Positions 63,490 through 64,000 of a stretch of DNA of 64,000 nucleotides are shown in pieces. Each line of letters starts with the position of its first letter. Positions within the stretch are counted from its first letter, which is position 1. Origin of the DNA: Parcubacteria bacterium C7867-004 (lineage in GTDB: Bacteria; Patescibacteria; Paceibacteria; UBA9973; UBA2103); the NCBI GenBank assembly GCA_001189075.1, contig LFCN01000006.1:310001-374000 (forward strand), in the 5' to 3' direction. The notes below the pieces were generated by a model. The model was not told where the DNA came from and searched no databases. It was given only the letters and a program-made list of their open reading frames with translations. A program made the translations under genes and the position numbers.

Positions 63490-64000
63490 TTTTGTATGAA
63501 ATGCCGGCGTGCTTCTTCCGCGCCTTTAACAAGGAGCTCGAGAGACTCGTGCAGGGAAGCTATGTACTCATCTCCGTGCCCAGCAAGGTTAGTGCGAAGT
63601 TCATGGTCGCTGACCCAGCGCAGACCCGTTACTTCATTTTCTGGGTAGGTAAACCCGCTTAGGTCTTTGTCGACAACGGCGAAGTACCACTGCACGAAAT
63701 AGTATCCGGTACCAGGTTTTCGCAGCACTTTGGGTCCTGAGAGAAGTTCTTGCACGGAGAGGGTAATACCAATCTCCTCCTGGGTCTCTTTGATGATGTT
63801 TATCTCGTAGGTCTCACCTTCCTCAACGGTCCCGGCAACCGCAGGACCCCATTTCCCTGGACTGTGTCGTTTGGTAAGCGCACGCTGCGCCAATAGGTAT
63901 TCGCCTTTTGAGTTAGTTATCCAGAGCGCAGAAACGCGGGATATATCGCCCTTGGTCAAGTCGTCGCGCTCCTTCAGACCGATAACGGTATCGTCACGGT
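63486..64000 (-). CDS. NUDIX hydrolase (partial, N-terminus beyond window)
   Basis: The frame remains open to the window edge: upstream of the TTG at 63959 it reads DDTVIGLKERDD, so the true start lies outside and the TTG is not the start. The Nudix box is GTVEEGETYEINIIKETQEEIGI (about residues 60-82 of the visible part counted from the edge), with Lys in place of the usual Arg in REUxEE. The opening VIGLKERDDLTKGDISRVSA is like IDI-type or YfcD-type Nudix enzymes. GKWGPAVAGT precedes the box. It would hydrolyse a nucleoside diphosphate derivative; substrate unknown. Confidence 0.88.
   Translation of the reverse strand, partial: RDDTVIGLKERDDLTKGDISRVSALWITNSKGEYLLAQRALTKRHSPGKWGPAVAGTVEEGETYEINIIKETQEEIGITLSVQELLSGPKVLRKPGTGYYFVQWYFAVVDKDLSGFTYPENEVTGLRWVSDHELRTNLAGHGDEYIASLHESLELLVKGAEEARRHFIQK

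Noticed and set aside
63486..63959. Complete NUDIX gene starting at the TTG at 63959
   Set aside because: The frame stays open upstream to the window edge and encodes a plausible family N-terminus, so the gene is partial.
1..64000. CRISPR array or cas genes
   Set aside because: No regularly spaced direct repeats and no Cas-like proteins seen on either strand.

Overview
The window looks like chromosome of a Candidate Phyla Radiation bacterium (Patescibacteria, most like a Parcubacteria-group lineage). The signs are very compact genes, a shortened IF-2 without its N-terminal extension, a short valyl-tRNA synthetase, a TatA+TatC pair without TatB, an array of two-helix pilin-like proteins, a MEMO-CapA fusion, and many lineage-restricted membrane-anchored proteins. 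TGA is an ordinary stop (tatA and others), so recoding of TGA is not indicated. No rRNA operon, CRISPR array or plausible origin was seen. Nine tRNA genes and the RNase P RNA are present.

Layout. 0-4 kb: partial SGNH hydrolase, tatA-tatC with a tiny Tat-like secreted ORF, an FN3/peptidoglycan-binding surface protein, DUF192, rnpB. 4-11.5 kb: ligase-like TPR membrane protein, murJ, lepA, a DivIC-like protein, glutaredoxin. 11.5-15.3 kb: frameshifted HTH/endonuclease-like gene beside tRNA-Arg, tRNA-Phe, DUF2914, hsp20, PrsW. 15.3-25 kb: valS, three unrecognised genes, then minus-strand pfkB-ahcY-DHH-tsaD and a half-size ABC exporter. 25-31 kb: tRNAs, tsaC, HAD phosphatase, ATP-grasp ligase, trxB, GNAT. 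31-36 kb: minus-strand cluster lepB, HisRS-like, rpsU, ybeY, ftsA, ftsZ. 36-41 kb: hydrolase, pth, rpsA, a 270-bp segment bounded by 13-bp direct repeats, and two very GC-rich low-complexity genes. 41-46.4 kb: MBL, gyrA, methyltransferase, solute-binding protein. 46.4-48.4 kb: five-gene pilin-like array. 48.4-55 kb: SPFH protein and partner, alr, HNH, four tRNAs, rbfA, infB, cysteine desulfurase. 55-64 kb: degenerate protease-like protein, Clp ATPase, rpmG, KPVIYLYP protein, MEMO-CapA, a PEP-CTERM protein and a partial NUDIX hydrolase.

Two gene styles are visible. Most CPR-like genes have a TATAAT-like hexamer (often TATACT, often with an upstream TG) ending only 5-11 nt before the ATG and no Shine-Dalgarno sequence, which predicts leaderless or near-leaderless transcripts. 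A second set of isolated genes (near 17.5, 18.7, 27.3, 28.9, 37.9, 40.3, 40.9, 49.9 and 62.7 kb) has purine-rich Shine-Dalgarno sequences, in six cases a TTGACA-type -35 with 16-17 nt spacing, and usually its own terminator. Some of these are far more GC-rich than their neighbours, and one carries a proteobacterial PEP-CTERM sorting signal. They look like single-gene acquisitions dispersed between core genes.

Coherent functional groups: cell division and envelope (ftsZ, ftsA, DivIC-like, murJ, alr, lepB, tatAC); translation (valS, lepA, infB, rbfA, ybeY, pth, rpsA, rpsU, rpmG, tsaC/tsaD, tRNAs, rnpB); methyl-cycle salvage (ahcY with a PfkB kinase able to remove adenosine); thiol redox (glutaredoxin, trxB). 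All functions are read from sequence and family knowledge; nothing was searched against a database.
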